Of a stretch of 64,000 nt of DNA, positions 52,136-60,610 are shown in pieces. The notes beneath the pieces were generated by a model. The model did no database searches. It saw only the letters and a list, made by a program, of their open reading frames with translations, and had not been told where the DNA came from. Location: positions 1 through 64,000 of the forward strand of contig JACQUZ010000053.1 in NCBI GenBank assembly GCA_016210055.1. The letters are read 5' to 3'. Numbering within the stretch: position 1 is the stretch's first letter; each line of letters begins with the position of its first letter. Made by a program: the position numbers and the translations under genes. Source of the stretch: Deltaproteobacteria bacterium. Its GTDB lineage: Bacteria; Myxococcota_A; Polyangia; Haliangiales; SHYZ01.

Positions 52136-53230
52136 ATGTCCCTTCTGGAGACGCCGGTCCGTGAGGAGCACGCCGGCGAGCACGTCACGCTCAGCCGTCT
52201 AGACACCTCCGCCCTCAAAGGGGGTGACCCGGCCGTCACCCGCACGAGGCTGGCCTCGCTGCGCGAGCTCACAGAAGGCGAGCTAGACAAGCTCGATGCC
52301 TTGCTGCCACGCCTTTGTACCGACGCCCCACGGGACGTGTGCTCTGCGGCAAGGCACCTCCTGTGTGCCGGCGGAAAGCGGGTGCGCCCACTGCTCGTCT
52401 TCCTATCGTCCCGCGCCGCAGGCCTCGAGCCGCCGGCTGCGTCGGCCGTGCGCCAGCTCGCGATCGCCGCTGAGCTTGTCCACAACGCTACCCTATTGCA
52501 CGATGACGTCATCGACGACGCACTGCGCCGCCGGGGGCAGGTTGCCGCGCGCGTGCTCTGGGGGAACACGGTCAGCGTCCTCGGTGGCGATTTCCTCCTC
52601 GTGCGTGCCCTCGAGCTCGTCCAGGCCTCAGAAATCCCTGGCGCCCTGATTTCACTCCTTGCCGTCATCCGCCGCATGGTCGAGGGAGAGGCGCTCCAGC
52701 TCGATCGGCGTGGCAAGCTCGACCCCGACGAGGAGGCGTACCGCGCGGTCGCCGACGCCAAGACCGCCTCCCTCTTCGGGTGGTGCGGCCGCGCCGGCGC
52801 CCTCGCCGCGCGCGCCGACCACGACATCGTCCGCGCGCTCCACCAGTATGGCGTGCACCTTGGGCGCGCCTTCCAAATCGTCGACGACGTGCTCGATCTC
52901 GCAGGGGACTCCGCCGCACTCGGGAAGGACCTCCTCGGAGACCTGCGCGAAGGAAAGCTCACGCTCCCCGTGCTCGTCGCCCTGCGCCGGGACCCGTCTC
53001 TGAGCCTCACGCTAGCAAAGGCCGCCGAAGCGACCGATGAGGCGCAAGGCGCAGAGCTTGCCGCAGCGGTCGCCAAGGAGACCGCCCGCACCGGTGCCCT
53101 GGACGTCGCACGGGCCGAAGCCGTGGCTGAAACCAACGCCGCCTGCGCGGCCCTCGACATCGTGCCCAAGAGCCCCTACCGCGAGGCCCTCGCCGGTATT
53201 GCCCGCGAGCTCGCCCAGAGGGGGTGCTGA
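52136..53230 (+). CDS. Polyprenyl diphosphate synthase
   Basis: A 364-residue trans-isoprenyl diphosphate synthase. The first Asp-rich motif is LLHDDVIDDA, the second FQIVDDVLDL; the GGKRVRP motif for isopentenyl diphosphate and the LVHNATLLHDD stretch are canonical. A 45-residue N-terminal extension precedes the fold. It would make the long isoprenoid chain used by MqnP to form the menaquinone tail. ATG at 52136 has GAAGGAG upstream. First gene of the menaquinone operon; the next start overlaps its stop (TGATG). Confidence 0.9.
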   Translation: MSLLETPVREEHAGEHVTLSRLDTSALKGGDPAVTRTRLASLRELTEGELDKLDALLPRLCTDAPRDVCSAARHLLCAGGKRVRPLLVFLSSRAAGLEPPAASAVRQLAIAAELVHNATLLHDDVIDDALRRRGQVAARVLWGNTVSVLGGDFLLVRALELVQASEIPGALISLLAVIRRMVEGEALQLDRRGKLDPDEEAYRAVADAKTASLFGWCGRAGALAARADHDIVRALHQYGVHLGRAFQIVDDVLDLAGDSAALGKDLLGDLREGKLTLPVLVALRRDPSLSLTLAKAAEATDEAQGAELAAAVAKETARTGALDVARAEAVAETNAACAALDIVPKSPYREALAGIARELAQRGC

Positions 53231-54744
53231 TGGAGCGTCTCCGCTACGACGGGCTGGGCGATTTCATCGATCAACTGGACCAGCTCGGTGAGCTGGTGCG
53301 CATTGAGCGAGAAGTCGACCCCCGACTCGAGATCACGGAGATCGCCGACCGCTGCATGAAGGCTCCCGGCGGTGGTCCCGCGCTGCTCTTCGAGCGGGTC
53401 CGGGGCTCGGGCTTCCCACTCGCCGTAAACCTCATGGGTTCCCGCCGCCGCATGTCGCTGGCCCTTGGGGTTCAGGACATCGACGAGCACGCGAACGAGC
53501 TCTTGGATCTCCTGCGGACTGAGCCCGGCAGCACGCTCTGGGAGAAGCTCAAGGCGCTCCCCAAGCTTGCGCGGCTCGCGAGCATGCTCCCCAAGAGCAT
53601 CCCTTCCGGCGCCCCTTGCCAAGAAGTGGTAGAGGACTCGCCTGATCTCACGAACCTACCCATAGCCACCTGCTGGCCCGGCGACGGCGGGCCGTTTATC
53701 ACCCTTGGCCAAGTCATCACCCGGGACCCGGACAATGGCCATCGCAACGTGGGGCTGTACCGCATGCAGCTCCTCGGCAAGAACACCACCGCGATGCATT
53801 GGCAGGTGCACAAGACGGGGCACCGCCACTACCGCAGGTACAAGGAGCTGAAGAGACGAATCCCGGTCGCCGTGGCGCTTGGAGGCGACCCGGCGCTCAT
53901 CTACGCGGCCACGGCGCCGATGCCCGATGGGGTCGACGAGTACCTCCTCGCGGGGTTCCTGCGCAGGCGCCCAGTCAAGCTGGTGCGATGCAAGACCAAT
54001 GACTTGGAAGTTCCTGCCGACGCGGATTTCGTGCTCGAAGGCTACGTGGATCCGGAGGAACCCCTCGTCGACGAGGGACCATTCGGCGACCACACCGGGT
54101 ACTACACGCCCAAGGACAGGTTCCCGGCCTTCCACGTCACCTGCGTGACCAGGCGCAAGAGCCCCGTGTACCCGCACACCATCGTGGGCCCACCGCCCAT
54201 GGAGGATGCCTGGATCGGCAAGGCCACGGAGCGGCTGTTCCTGCCGCTCCTCAAGATGACGTTCCCCGAAATCGTCGACATGAACCTCCCGGTCGAAGGT
54301 GCGTTCCACAACCTCGCCCTTCTGTCGATCCGCAAGGAATACCCCGCCCACGCGCGCAAGATCGCCCACTCGTTATGGGGGACCGGGCAGCTCATGTTCA
54401 CCAAGTGCGTCATTGTCGTCGACGAAGACGTGGACGTGCAGAATCCCGCGGAGGTCGCTTGGCGGGTGCTCGCCAACCTAGACCCACGAAGAGACCTGTT
54501 CTTCTCCGAGGGACCAACCGACCAGCTCGACCACGCGCCCGCGACGCCGTGCATCTCGTCGAAAGTGGGTATCGACGCCACCAAGAAGTGGCCCGAAGAG
54601 GGCTACGCGCGCGAGTGGCCCGAGATTGCCCGCATGTCCCCAGACATCCAGGCACGCATCGATCGCACTTGGCCCGAGCTCGGGATTCGCCTGCCTGGCA
54701 CGGCGCTCGCGAGCGGACGGCCATTTCCACGAGGAAAGCGATGA
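53230..54744 (+). CDS. mqnL: UbiD-family prenylated-flavin decarboxylase (futalosine pathway MqnL)
   Basis: A 504-residue UbiD-like enzyme. It has the N-terminal FIDQLDQLGELVRIEREVDP, CWPGDGGPFITLGQVITRDP, VAVALGGDPALIYAATAP, EGYVDPEEPLVDEGPFGDHT, and the C-terminal cluster VIVVDEDVDVQNP; FGDHTGYYTP is a family hallmark. It should decarboxylate the prenylated 1,4-dihydroxy-6-naphthoate using prenyl-FMN made by the neighbouring UbiX-like MqnM. Assignment to the futalosine route rests on the surrounding mqn genes; by sequence alone it could be UbiD. ATG at 53230. Confidence 0.88.
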   Translation: MERLRYDGLGDFIDQLDQLGELVRIEREVDPRLEITEIADRCMKAPGGGPALLFERVRGSGFPLAVNLMGSRRRMSLALGVQDIDEHANELLDLLRTEPGSTLWEKLKALPKLARLASMLPKSIPSGAPCQEVVEDSPDLTNLPIATCWPGDGGPFITLGQVITRDPDNGHRNVGLYRMQLLGKNTTAMHWQVHKTGHRHYRRYKELKRRIPVAVALGGDPALIYAATAPMPDGVDEYLLAGFLRRRPVKLVRCKTNDLEVPADADFVLEGYVDPEEPLVDEGPFGDHTGYYTPKDRFPAFHVTCVTRRKSPVYPHTIVGPPPMEDAWIGKATERLFLPLLKMTFPEIVDMNLPVEGAFHNLALLSIRKEYPAHARKIAHSLWGTGQLMFTKCVIVVDEDVDVQNPAEVAWRVLANLDPRRDLFFSEGPTDQLDHAPATPCISSKVGIDATKKWPEEGYAREWPEIARMSPDIQARIDRTWPELGIRLPGTALASGRPFPRGKR

Positions 54745-55445
54745 GCCAAGCCATTCGCACCATGTTCGAGCGGATCGCACCGACGTACGACGTGCTCAAC
54801 CGCACCCTATCCCTTGGCGTGGACAAGCTCTGGCGTCGGCAGGCCGTGGCGACGCTCGGTGATCTTTCGGGCAAGCGCGTTCTCGACCTGTGCGCGGGCA
54901 CCATGGATCTCACTGCCGTAGCTTGCGCGAGGTACCCGACCGCGCGGGTGGTGGCCGCCGACTTTGCCCGGGAGATGCTCCTTGGCGGCCTCGCCTCGGG
55001 AAAGCTGTCCTCGCCGACCGTTTCGGTGCTCCCGATCCAGGCGGATGCGTTGTCCCTGCCCTTCTTGGGCGGAACCTTCGACGCCGCGCTGTGCGCCTTT
55101 GGCGTGCGGAATCTCGACAATCCAGAGGGTGGGCTGCTCGAGCTTCACCGAGTCCTTGCCCCGGGAGGCAAGCTCGTCGTCCTCGAGTTCTTCCGCCCAA
55201 CCGGGACCGTGCGAAAGCTCCTCCACAACATCTACAACCGACACGTCGTGCCGGCCATCGGCGGGATTGTCTCCGGAAGCCCAGGAGCATACCGCTACCT
55301 CGCCGAATCGATGGAGGGCTTCCTATCCCGGGCCGAGTTCGAGCAGTCCGGACGGCGCTGCGGTTTCGTCGTCGACGAGGCGCGTGATCTTTTTCCGCAC
55401 GCCGCCTCGCTCGTGGTCCTTAGAAAGGACGCGGCGCCATGCTGA
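54741..55445 (+). CDS. menG: Demethylmenaquinone methyltransferase (MenG/UbiE)
   Basis: A 234-residue class-I SAM methyltransferase. YDVLNRTLSLGVDKLWRRQA is the UbiE/MenG N-terminal signature, motif I is LDLCAGTMDLT, and CAFGVRNLDNPEGGL, GGKLVVLEFFRPTG and the C-terminal VVLRKD follow in order. It adds the ring methyl group in the final step of menaquinone synthesis. The ATG at 54741 overlaps the mqnL stop (ATGA) and the end overlaps the mqnM start by 7 bases. Confidence 0.92.
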   Translation: MSQAIRTMFERIAPTYDVLNRTLSLGVDKLWRRQAVATLGDLSGKRVLDLCAGTMDLTAVACARYPTARVVAADFAREMLLGGLASGKLSSPTVSVLPIQADALSLPFLGGTFDAALCAFGVRNLDNPEGGLLELHRVLAPGGKLVVLEFFRPTGTVRKLLHNIYNRHVVPAIGGIVSGSPGAYRYLAESMEGFLSRAEFEQSGRRCGFVVDEARDLFPHAASLVVLRKDAAPC

Positions 55446-55999
55446 ACTTGGTCGTCGCGGCCTGCGGGGCGTCTGGTGCCCCGTACACGCGGAGGCTGCT
55501 CCAGGCGCTGCGCGCTGCCGAGGCGCGAGACGTCGCTGTCTCTGTCGTCATGTCGCCCACGGCCCGCGAAGTATGGTCCCACGAGTGCGGCGGTGACGTT
55601 CGCGACCTGGGCTTCCCCTTGTACGACCACCGTGATTTCCACGCGCCCTTTGCCAGTGGCTCGTCAGACACCCAGGCAATGGTCGTGATTCCTTGCTCCA
55701 TGGGAACCCTGGCCCGCATTGCCCACGGGATCTCCCAAGACCTCATCGGCCGCGCGGCCGACGTGATGCTCAAGGAACGAAGGAAGCTGGTCCTCGTCAC
55801 CCGAGAGACGCCGCTTTCCCTGATCCACATCGAAAACATGCGCGCGGTGACCCTCGCGGGGGGCGTGGTCATGCCGGCGTCGCCGTCCTTCTACGGCAAG
55901 AAGGAAACCGTGGAGGATCTCCTCGATTCGGTCGTCGGGCGCGTGCTTGACCACCTAGGAGTCCCCGTCGACCGCGGCCCTCGCTGGGGAGAACCATGA
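55439..55999 (+). CDS. mqnM: UbiX-type flavin prenyltransferase (futalosine pathway MqnM)
   Basis: A 186-residue flavoprotein of the UbiX family: N-terminal VVAACGASGAPYTRRLLQAL, IPCSMGTLARIAHGISQDLI, then RRKLVLVTRETPLSLIHIEN, an almost diagnostic sequence for the prenyl-transfer and FMN site. It makes prenylated FMN for the UbiD-like MqnL. Co-occurrence with UbiD in one operon supports the pair. ATG at 55439; the end overlaps the next gene by 4 bases. Confidence 0.92.
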   Translation: MLNLVVAACGASGAPYTRRLLQALRAAEARDVAVSVVMSPTAREVWSHECGGDVRDLGFPLYDHRDFHAPFASGSSDTQAMVVIPCSMGTLARIAHGISQDLIGRAADVMLKERRKLVLVTRETPLSLIHIENMRAVTLAGGVVMPASPSFYGKKETVEDLLDSVVGRVLDHLGVPVDRGPRWGEP

Positions 56000-56499
56000 T
56001 CACCGACGTCTCCGAGCTGCACATCCTCGCACGCGCCGTGGCAGCGCCGCCGCTCGCCACCGCCACGTACTTTGATCAGTCGCTCGCAGGCCCCGAGTGG
56101 AAAGTGGCCTGCGAGGAAGACGCCCAAGAGCTCTTGCGAGCGCTCGTCCAGCGCGCCCCCACGAACACGGCAGGAACGGCCGCCTTGGCCACGGGGAAAA
56201 CCGGCCTGGACGTCTACCGAAATGCCGCGATCGCGGCGCGCGTCCTCGCAGGTCGAGCCCCAGTGCGCGTGCGGTGGGGTCGCGACATGGGCATCAAGGC
56301 TGCGGCGCTGGCGCTGCTTTTCGGCGCCACCGAGCTTTGTGGCCCCCTAGCCAAGGACGAGCGCCGCAAGGAGATCGATATCATCGGCGGCGACCCGGAA
56401 GATCCGGCGTGCCCCACCCGAGCTTACGTGGAAGCCCAAGTCCGTGCTGCCGGCCGCACCCCCAGGTGGAGGGCCCCGGAGCCAAGGAGCCACTCATGA
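55996..56499 (+). CDS. Stand-alone protein resembling the MqnE C-terminal region
   Basis: A 167-residue protein of unknown function inside the menaquinone operon. Its C-terminal half aligns with the end of the next gene, MqnE: LDVYRNAAIAAR against LRVYAVSRLMLD, then KAAALALLFGATEL against KTAQVALWFGADDI, TRAYVEAQVRAAGRTPRWR against TRAELVHIVRKAGRTPVER. It lacks the radical-SAM CxxxCxxC cluster, so it cannot be a complete synthase. The N-terminal half (SELHILARAVAAPP, EEDAQELLRALV) shows no match that I recognise. It overlaps neighbours by 4 bases on both sides, so it is translated with the pathway. Confidence 0.7.
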   Translation: MITDVSELHILARAVAAPPLATATYFDQSLAGPEWKVACEEDAQELLRALVQRAPTNTAGTAALATGKTGLDVYRNAAIAARVLAGRAPVRVRWGRDMGIKAAALALLFGATELCGPLAKDERRKEIDIIGGDPEDPACPTRAYVEAQVRAAGRTPRWRAPEPRSHS

Positions 56500-57680
56500 C
56501 GTCTTTTTCCAACGTCGCAGAAAAAGCCCGCGCCGGCGAGCGCTTGAGCTTCGACGAGGGTGTCTCCCTCTTCAACTACCCCAACCTGCCCGCCCTTGGG
56601 GCGTTGGCCAACGATGTGCGCGAGCGCCTGCACGGGGATCTTGCGTTCTTCAACGTGAACATGCACCTCAACGCCACGAACGTGTGCGAGGCATCGTGCA
56701 TGTTCTGTGCGTTCGCTCGCCAGGAAGAAGGGAATCCTGGCGCGTACACGATGTCGCTCGCCGATGCGATTGGACGTGTCGAGGCGAGCAAGGACAAGGC
56801 GCTCACCGAGGTCCACGTCGTCAATGGGTTGCACCCAGGACTCCCGTTCGACTACTACGAGGAGCTGCTCCGCGGCATCAAGCGGGTGCGGCCCGACCTG
56901 CACATCAAGGGGTTTACCGCCGTCGAGATCGAGTACTTCGCCCAGAAGTTCGGGATGAGCCGGGAGGAAGTCCTTAGTCGCCTCGTGGACTGCGGGCTCG
57001 GTTCATTGCCCGGCGGCGGAGCCGAGATCTTCGCGCCCAGCGTGCGCCAGAAAATCTGCGCGGACAAGGTCGACGCCGACGGCTGGATCGAGATCCACCA
57101 GATTGCCCATCGCATGGGGCTCAAGTCCAACTGCACCATGCTGTACGGCCACGTGGAGTCCATCGAGGAGCGGGTGGATCACTTGTGCCGCCTGCGAGAG
57201 GCCCAGGACCAAACCGGCGGCTTCCAGTGCTTCGTGCCCCTCGCCTTCCACCCGGCCAACACGTCCATGCAAAGGCTGCCGCCGCCCACGGGGTGCGAGG
57301 ATCTCCGCGTTTATGCCGTGTCGCGCCTCATGCTCGACAACATCCCGCACCTCAAGGCGTACTGGTCGATGGTCGGGCAGAAGACCGCTCAAGTCGCCCT
57401 CTGGTTTGGTGCCGACGACATCGACGGCACCGTCGAGGAAGAGCGCATCTACCACATGGCAGGCGCACGGACACCGCAAGCCCTCACCCGCGCCGAGCTC
57501 GTGCACATCGTCCGCAAGGCGGGACGGACCCCCGTCGAGAGAGACACGCTTTATCGGGTGGTGCGCGTGGAGGCTGAGGGCGATGTCTCAAGGGAAGCAG
57601 CCGCGGACCACGCCGGCCCGACTCGCCGCGCCACGCACTTGCCCAAGCTGCGGGTGGTCACCACGGAGCAGCCCACATGA
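56496..57680 (+). CDS. mqnE: Aminofutalosine synthase (radical SAM)
   Basis: A 394-residue radical-SAM enzyme with the cluster motif CEASCMFC (Cys64, Cys68, Cys71) after NMHLNATNVCE, and FNVNMHLNATN, HPGLPFDYYEELL, GSLPGGGAEIFAP and the late WFGADDIDGTVEEERI. It joins the chorismate-derived enol product of MqnA to adenosyl radical, releasing CO2 and giving aminodeoxyfutalosine. ATG at 56496. The C-terminal 30 residues (after ERDTLYRVVRV) are not usual in the family. Coupled to the MqnA-MqnC fusion by a 4-base overlap. Confidence 0.93.
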   Translation: MTSFSNVAEKARAGERLSFDEGVSLFNYPNLPALGALANDVRERLHGDLAFFNVNMHLNATNVCEASCMFCAFARQEEGNPGAYTMSLADAIGRVEASKDKALTEVHVVNGLHPGLPFDYYEELLRGIKRVRPDLHIKGFTAVEIEYFAQKFGMSREEVLSRLVDCGLGSLPGGGAEIFAPSVRQKICADKVDADGWIEIHQIAHRMGLKSNCTMLYGHVESIEERVDHLCRLREAQDQTGGFQCFVPLAFHPANTSMQRLPPPTGCEDLRVYAVSRLMLDNIPHLKAYWSMVGQKTAQVALWFGADDIDGTVEEERIYHMAGARTPQALTRAELVHIVRKAGRTPVERDTLYRVVRVEAEGDVSREAAADHAGPTRRATHLPKLRVVTTEQPT

Positions 57681-59527
57681 GCTCTCAAGGGGTCCGGCTC
57701 TCCGCCGCGGCTTACCTGAACTCGCGCCCGCTCATTCACGGCCTCGATGTAGGCCACTGCGCGCCCGGTGAATGTGCGCGTCGACTGGACGAGGGCGAAG
57801 CCGATGTAGCCCTGGTCCCCATCGCCTCGGTCGCGCGGGCAGGCGATTGGACAGTCGTCCCTGGCCCGTGCGTCGCCACCCGAGGCGCCGTTCAGAGCGT
57901 CTTGCTCCTCGCCGACTGCGACGTCAAGGACCTCGACGTCGTTGCCTTGGATGCCTCGTCGCGTACCTCGGCGATCCTGGTGCGCCTGGTCCTCAGGCAC
58001 ATCCTGGGCGGAAGAGAGCCGCGGTACGAGCAGCGGGCCCCAGAAAAGCTCGATGGCCTCATCGGCGGTCGCCGTGGGGCCCTCGTCATCGGTGACGCCG
58101 CCCTGGAGCTCGTCCAGCGAAGACGTTTTGCCACGTGCATCGATCTTGGCTCCGCCTGGTTTGAAATGACTTCGCTCCCGTTCGTGTTCGCCGTGTGGGC
58201 GGCGCGAGAGGGAATCCTCACCCGTGACCTCTGCGCGCGCCTCGGCCAAGCCGCAGCTGACGGAATCGCCGCCCGAGAAGAAATCGCCAGGACGTCTCCT
58301 CTCGGCCACGACTTGGCGCTCCGCTACCTCTCCCAGCACCTGCGCTTCACCCTGGGCCCCGAGGAGCGTGCCGGTGCCGAGGAGTTCCTGCGCCGCGCGG
58401 CCGAAGCGGGCCTGCTTCCCAGGACCAAGCTGCGCCTCTTTGGCGAGCCGGCACCTGACCACGATGTCTCGGAGCTCTTGGACCGCGGTGCCCGCGGGGA
58501 GCGCCTGTCCGTAGCCGAGGTGCTCGCGCTCCACGATCGCGCGGACCTCATGGCGATTGGAAGTGCCGCCCACGCGCGGAGAAACGCGCTTCACCCGAAA
58601 CCGATCGTCACGTACATCGTGGACCGCAACATCAATTACACCAACGTCTGCACGACGTCGTGCCGGTTCTGCGCGTTCTTCCGCCCGGTCGGTCACAAGG
58701 AGGGGTATGTCCTCGACCGCGCGACGCTCGCCAAGAAGATGACCGAGGTCCGCGACGCTGGGGGCGTCCAGATCCTCTTGCAAGGGGGGCTGAATCCAGG
58801 CCTGCCCCTCGAGTGGTACGAGGACCTGTTCCGTTGGATGAAGCGCGAGTTCAAGATGATCGCGCTCCACGCCCTGTCTCCCGAGGAGATTGTCCACCTG
58901 TCGGGGGCGTCGGGGCTCGACTTCGAAGGGGTCCTCCGCCGCTTGCACGACGCCGGGATGGACAGCCTGCCCGGGGGTGGCGCCGAGATCCTCGTCGACC
59001 GCGTGCGTCGCCGCATCGCGCGGCAGAAATGCACGAGCGCCGAGTGGCTCGAGGTCATGCGGGTTGCCCACCGCCTTGGGCTCCGGACCACGTCGACGAT
59101 GATGTACGCCCACGTGGAAACTCCACGCGAGCGGGCTTTACACCTCATCAAGCTGCGCGACCTCCAGGACGAAACCGGGAGGTTCACCGCGTTCATCCTC
59201 TGGCCTTTCCAGGAGGGAAACACGAGGCTGGCGGGCGATCACGTGCAGGGGGCAGCGCCCGAGTACTTGCGCATGGTGGCGACCGCCCGCCTGGCTCTCG
59301 ACAACATCCCGAACCTGCAGGCGTCTTGGCCGACCATGGGCCCGGCGGTGGGTCAGGTGGCCCTGGCGTTCGGCGCCAACGACTTTGGCTCCGTCATGTT
59401 CGAAGAGAACGTGGTTTCGTCGGCAGGGACCTTGTTCTCCATGGACGCGGCCAGCATCGAGGAGCACGTCGTCGCCGCCGGATATCAGCCGAAGCGCCGC
59501 AACATGCGGTACGAGCTCTTGGGGTAA
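57677..59527 (+). CDS. mqnA-mqnC: Fusion of chorismate dehydratase MqnA and cyclic dehypoxanthine futalosine synthase MqnC
   Basis: A 616-residue two-domain enzyme. Residues 1-265 match MqnA, a periplasmic-binding-protein-like fold that dehydrates chorismate (RLSAAAYLNSRPLIHGL, DVALVPIASVARAGDW, DASSRTSAILVRLVL, LGSAWFEMTSLPFVFAVWA). From about 270 the sequence is MqnC, a radical-SAM enzyme with CTTSCRFC (Cys325, Cys329, Cys332), ILLQGGLNPGLPLEWYEDLF, DSLPGGGAEILV and QVALAFGANDFGS. No stop or start separates the two, so one chain carries both the first and a late step of the futalosine pathway. The 20-residue joint is RGARGERLSVAEVLALHDRA, itself the normal N-terminus of MqnC. Confidence 0.92.
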   Translation: MSSQGVRLSAAAYLNSRPLIHGLDVGHCAPGECARRLDEGEADVALVPIASVARAGDWTVVPGPCVATRGAVQSVLLLADCDVKDLDVVALDASSRTSAILVRLVLRHILGGREPRYEQRAPEKLDGLIGGRRGALVIGDAALELVQRRRFATCIDLGSAWFEMTSLPFVFAVWAAREGILTRDLCARLGQAAADGIAAREEIARTSPLGHDLALRYLSQHLRFTLGPEERAGAEEFLRRAAEAGLLPRTKLRLFGEPAPDHDVSELLDRGARGERLSVAEVLALHDRADLMAIGSAAHARRNALHPKPIVTYIVDRNINYTNVCTTSCRFCAFFRPVGHKEGYVLDRATLAKKMTEVRDAGGVQILLQGGLNPGLPLEWYEDLFRWMKREFKMIALHALSPEEIVHLSGASGLDFEGVLRRLHDAGMDSLPGGGAEILVDRVRRRIARQKCTSAEWLEVMRVAHRLGLRTTSTMMYAHVETPRERALHLIKLRDLQDETGRFTAFILWPFQEGNTRLAGDHVQGAAPEYLRMVATARLALDNIPNLQASWPTMGPAVGQVALAFGANDFGSVMFEENVVSSAGTLFSMDAASIEEHVVAAGYQPKRRNMRYELLG

Positions 59528-59530
59528 ACC

Positions 59531-60610
59531 ATGGGCACAGCCACTTCGACATGGATCGCCCCGTGGGTCGTGATTCCCGGAAAGCCACCGCTGCGCGACG
59601 GGGCGCTGGTCCTCGACGCCGGCGGCCTCGTGCGCGCGGTCCCGGCTTCCGAGGTGGAATCCGCGCAGGCGGAAGTCCTCAAGGGCATTGTCATGCCCGC
59701 ATTGGTGAACGCGCACACGCATCTCGAGCTCTCGCACATGTCAGTTCCCGGGGGCGATGGGCTAGTCCCTTGGGTTACGCGGCTTGTCGCCCAAAGGACG
59801 CCACCGCTTCCGTCGGCCATCGAGTCGGCGGTACGCTTCCTCGAGAAGCGGGGCACCGGATTCGTCGTGGACATTGCGAACAGCCGCGCCACGTTCGACC
59901 TCTTGTCCGCCTCGCGACTCGCATTCCGCATCTTCCTCGAGCGCGTGGCGCCGCGTCCCGAGGCGGAGCCGACGCTGCCGCACGTGGAGGACGCGCGCGT
60001 CCGCATGACCTCCCACAGCACCTACGCGACCCACGAGCGCGCCCTCAGGGAGACCGGCGCCGCGTCCATCCACGTTGAAGAAGATCCAGCCGAAGGTGAG
60101 TGGCTCACCCGGGGCAAAGGTCCGCTCGCCACGCTTCTTCCTGAACGGATCCCGCCGGGAAAAAGGCCGATCCCGTACCTGGATAGCCTAGGGCTCTTGG
60201 GCCCGGGAGCCCTGCTCGTGCATGCGACCTGCGCCGACGACGACTCATTGCGCTTGGCCGCCGAGCGCGACGCAGTCATCGTCCTTTGCCCAAGGTCCAA
60301 TCACCACATCGGCGGCAAGCTCCCCAGGTGGCAGGCCGTGCGCGCAGCAGGCGTGAGAGTAGCCCTCGGCACCGATTCTCTAGCGTCGTGCCCATCTCTC
60401 GATGTCCTAGGCGATGTGGCTACGCTCGCCCGAGACGGCGCGGATCCGGCATGGCTTCTCCACGTGGCAACGATCTCCGGCCGGGCGGCCGTCGGTTTCC
60501 ACGAGCCACACCCCTTCATCGAGGTTGGGGACAACGCGCGGACCATCCGCGACCCGCTCGCCTTTGTCGCCCACGAGGGGGTGAATTCACCGATACGGAG
60601 GCTTGCATGA
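59531..60610 (+). CDS. mqnX: Aminodeoxyfutalosine deaminase (MqnX-like amidohydrolase)
   Basis: A 359-residue metal-dependent amidohydrolase: NAHTHLELSH (metal-binding HxH), an intermediate His in AASIHVEED, HATCADDDSLRLAAERD, LCPRSNHHIGGKLP and the final GTDSLASCPSLDVLGDV carrying the catalytic Asp. It converts aminodeoxyfutalosine to futalosine by removing the adenine amino group. Position directly after the MqnA-MqnC fusion (3-base gap) supports this rather than another deaminase of the superfamily. The stop overlaps the mqnP start (ATGA). Confidence 0.85.
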   Translation: MGTATSTWIAPWVVIPGKPPLRDGALVLDAGGLVRAVPASEVESAQAEVLKGIVMPALVNAHTHLELSHMSVPGGDGLVPWVTRLVAQRTPPLPSAIESAVRFLEKRGTGFVVDIANSRATFDLLSASRLAFRIFLERVAPRPEAEPTLPHVEDARVRMTSHSTYATHERALRETGAASIHVEEDPAEGEWLTRGKGPLATLLPERIPPGKRPIPYLDSLGLLGPGALLVHATCADDDSLRLAAERDAVIVLCPRSNHHIGGKLPRWQAVRAAGVRVALGTDSLASCPSLDVLGDVATLARDGADPAWLLHVATISGRAAVGFHEPHPFIEVGDNARTIRDPLAFVAHEGVNSPIRRLA

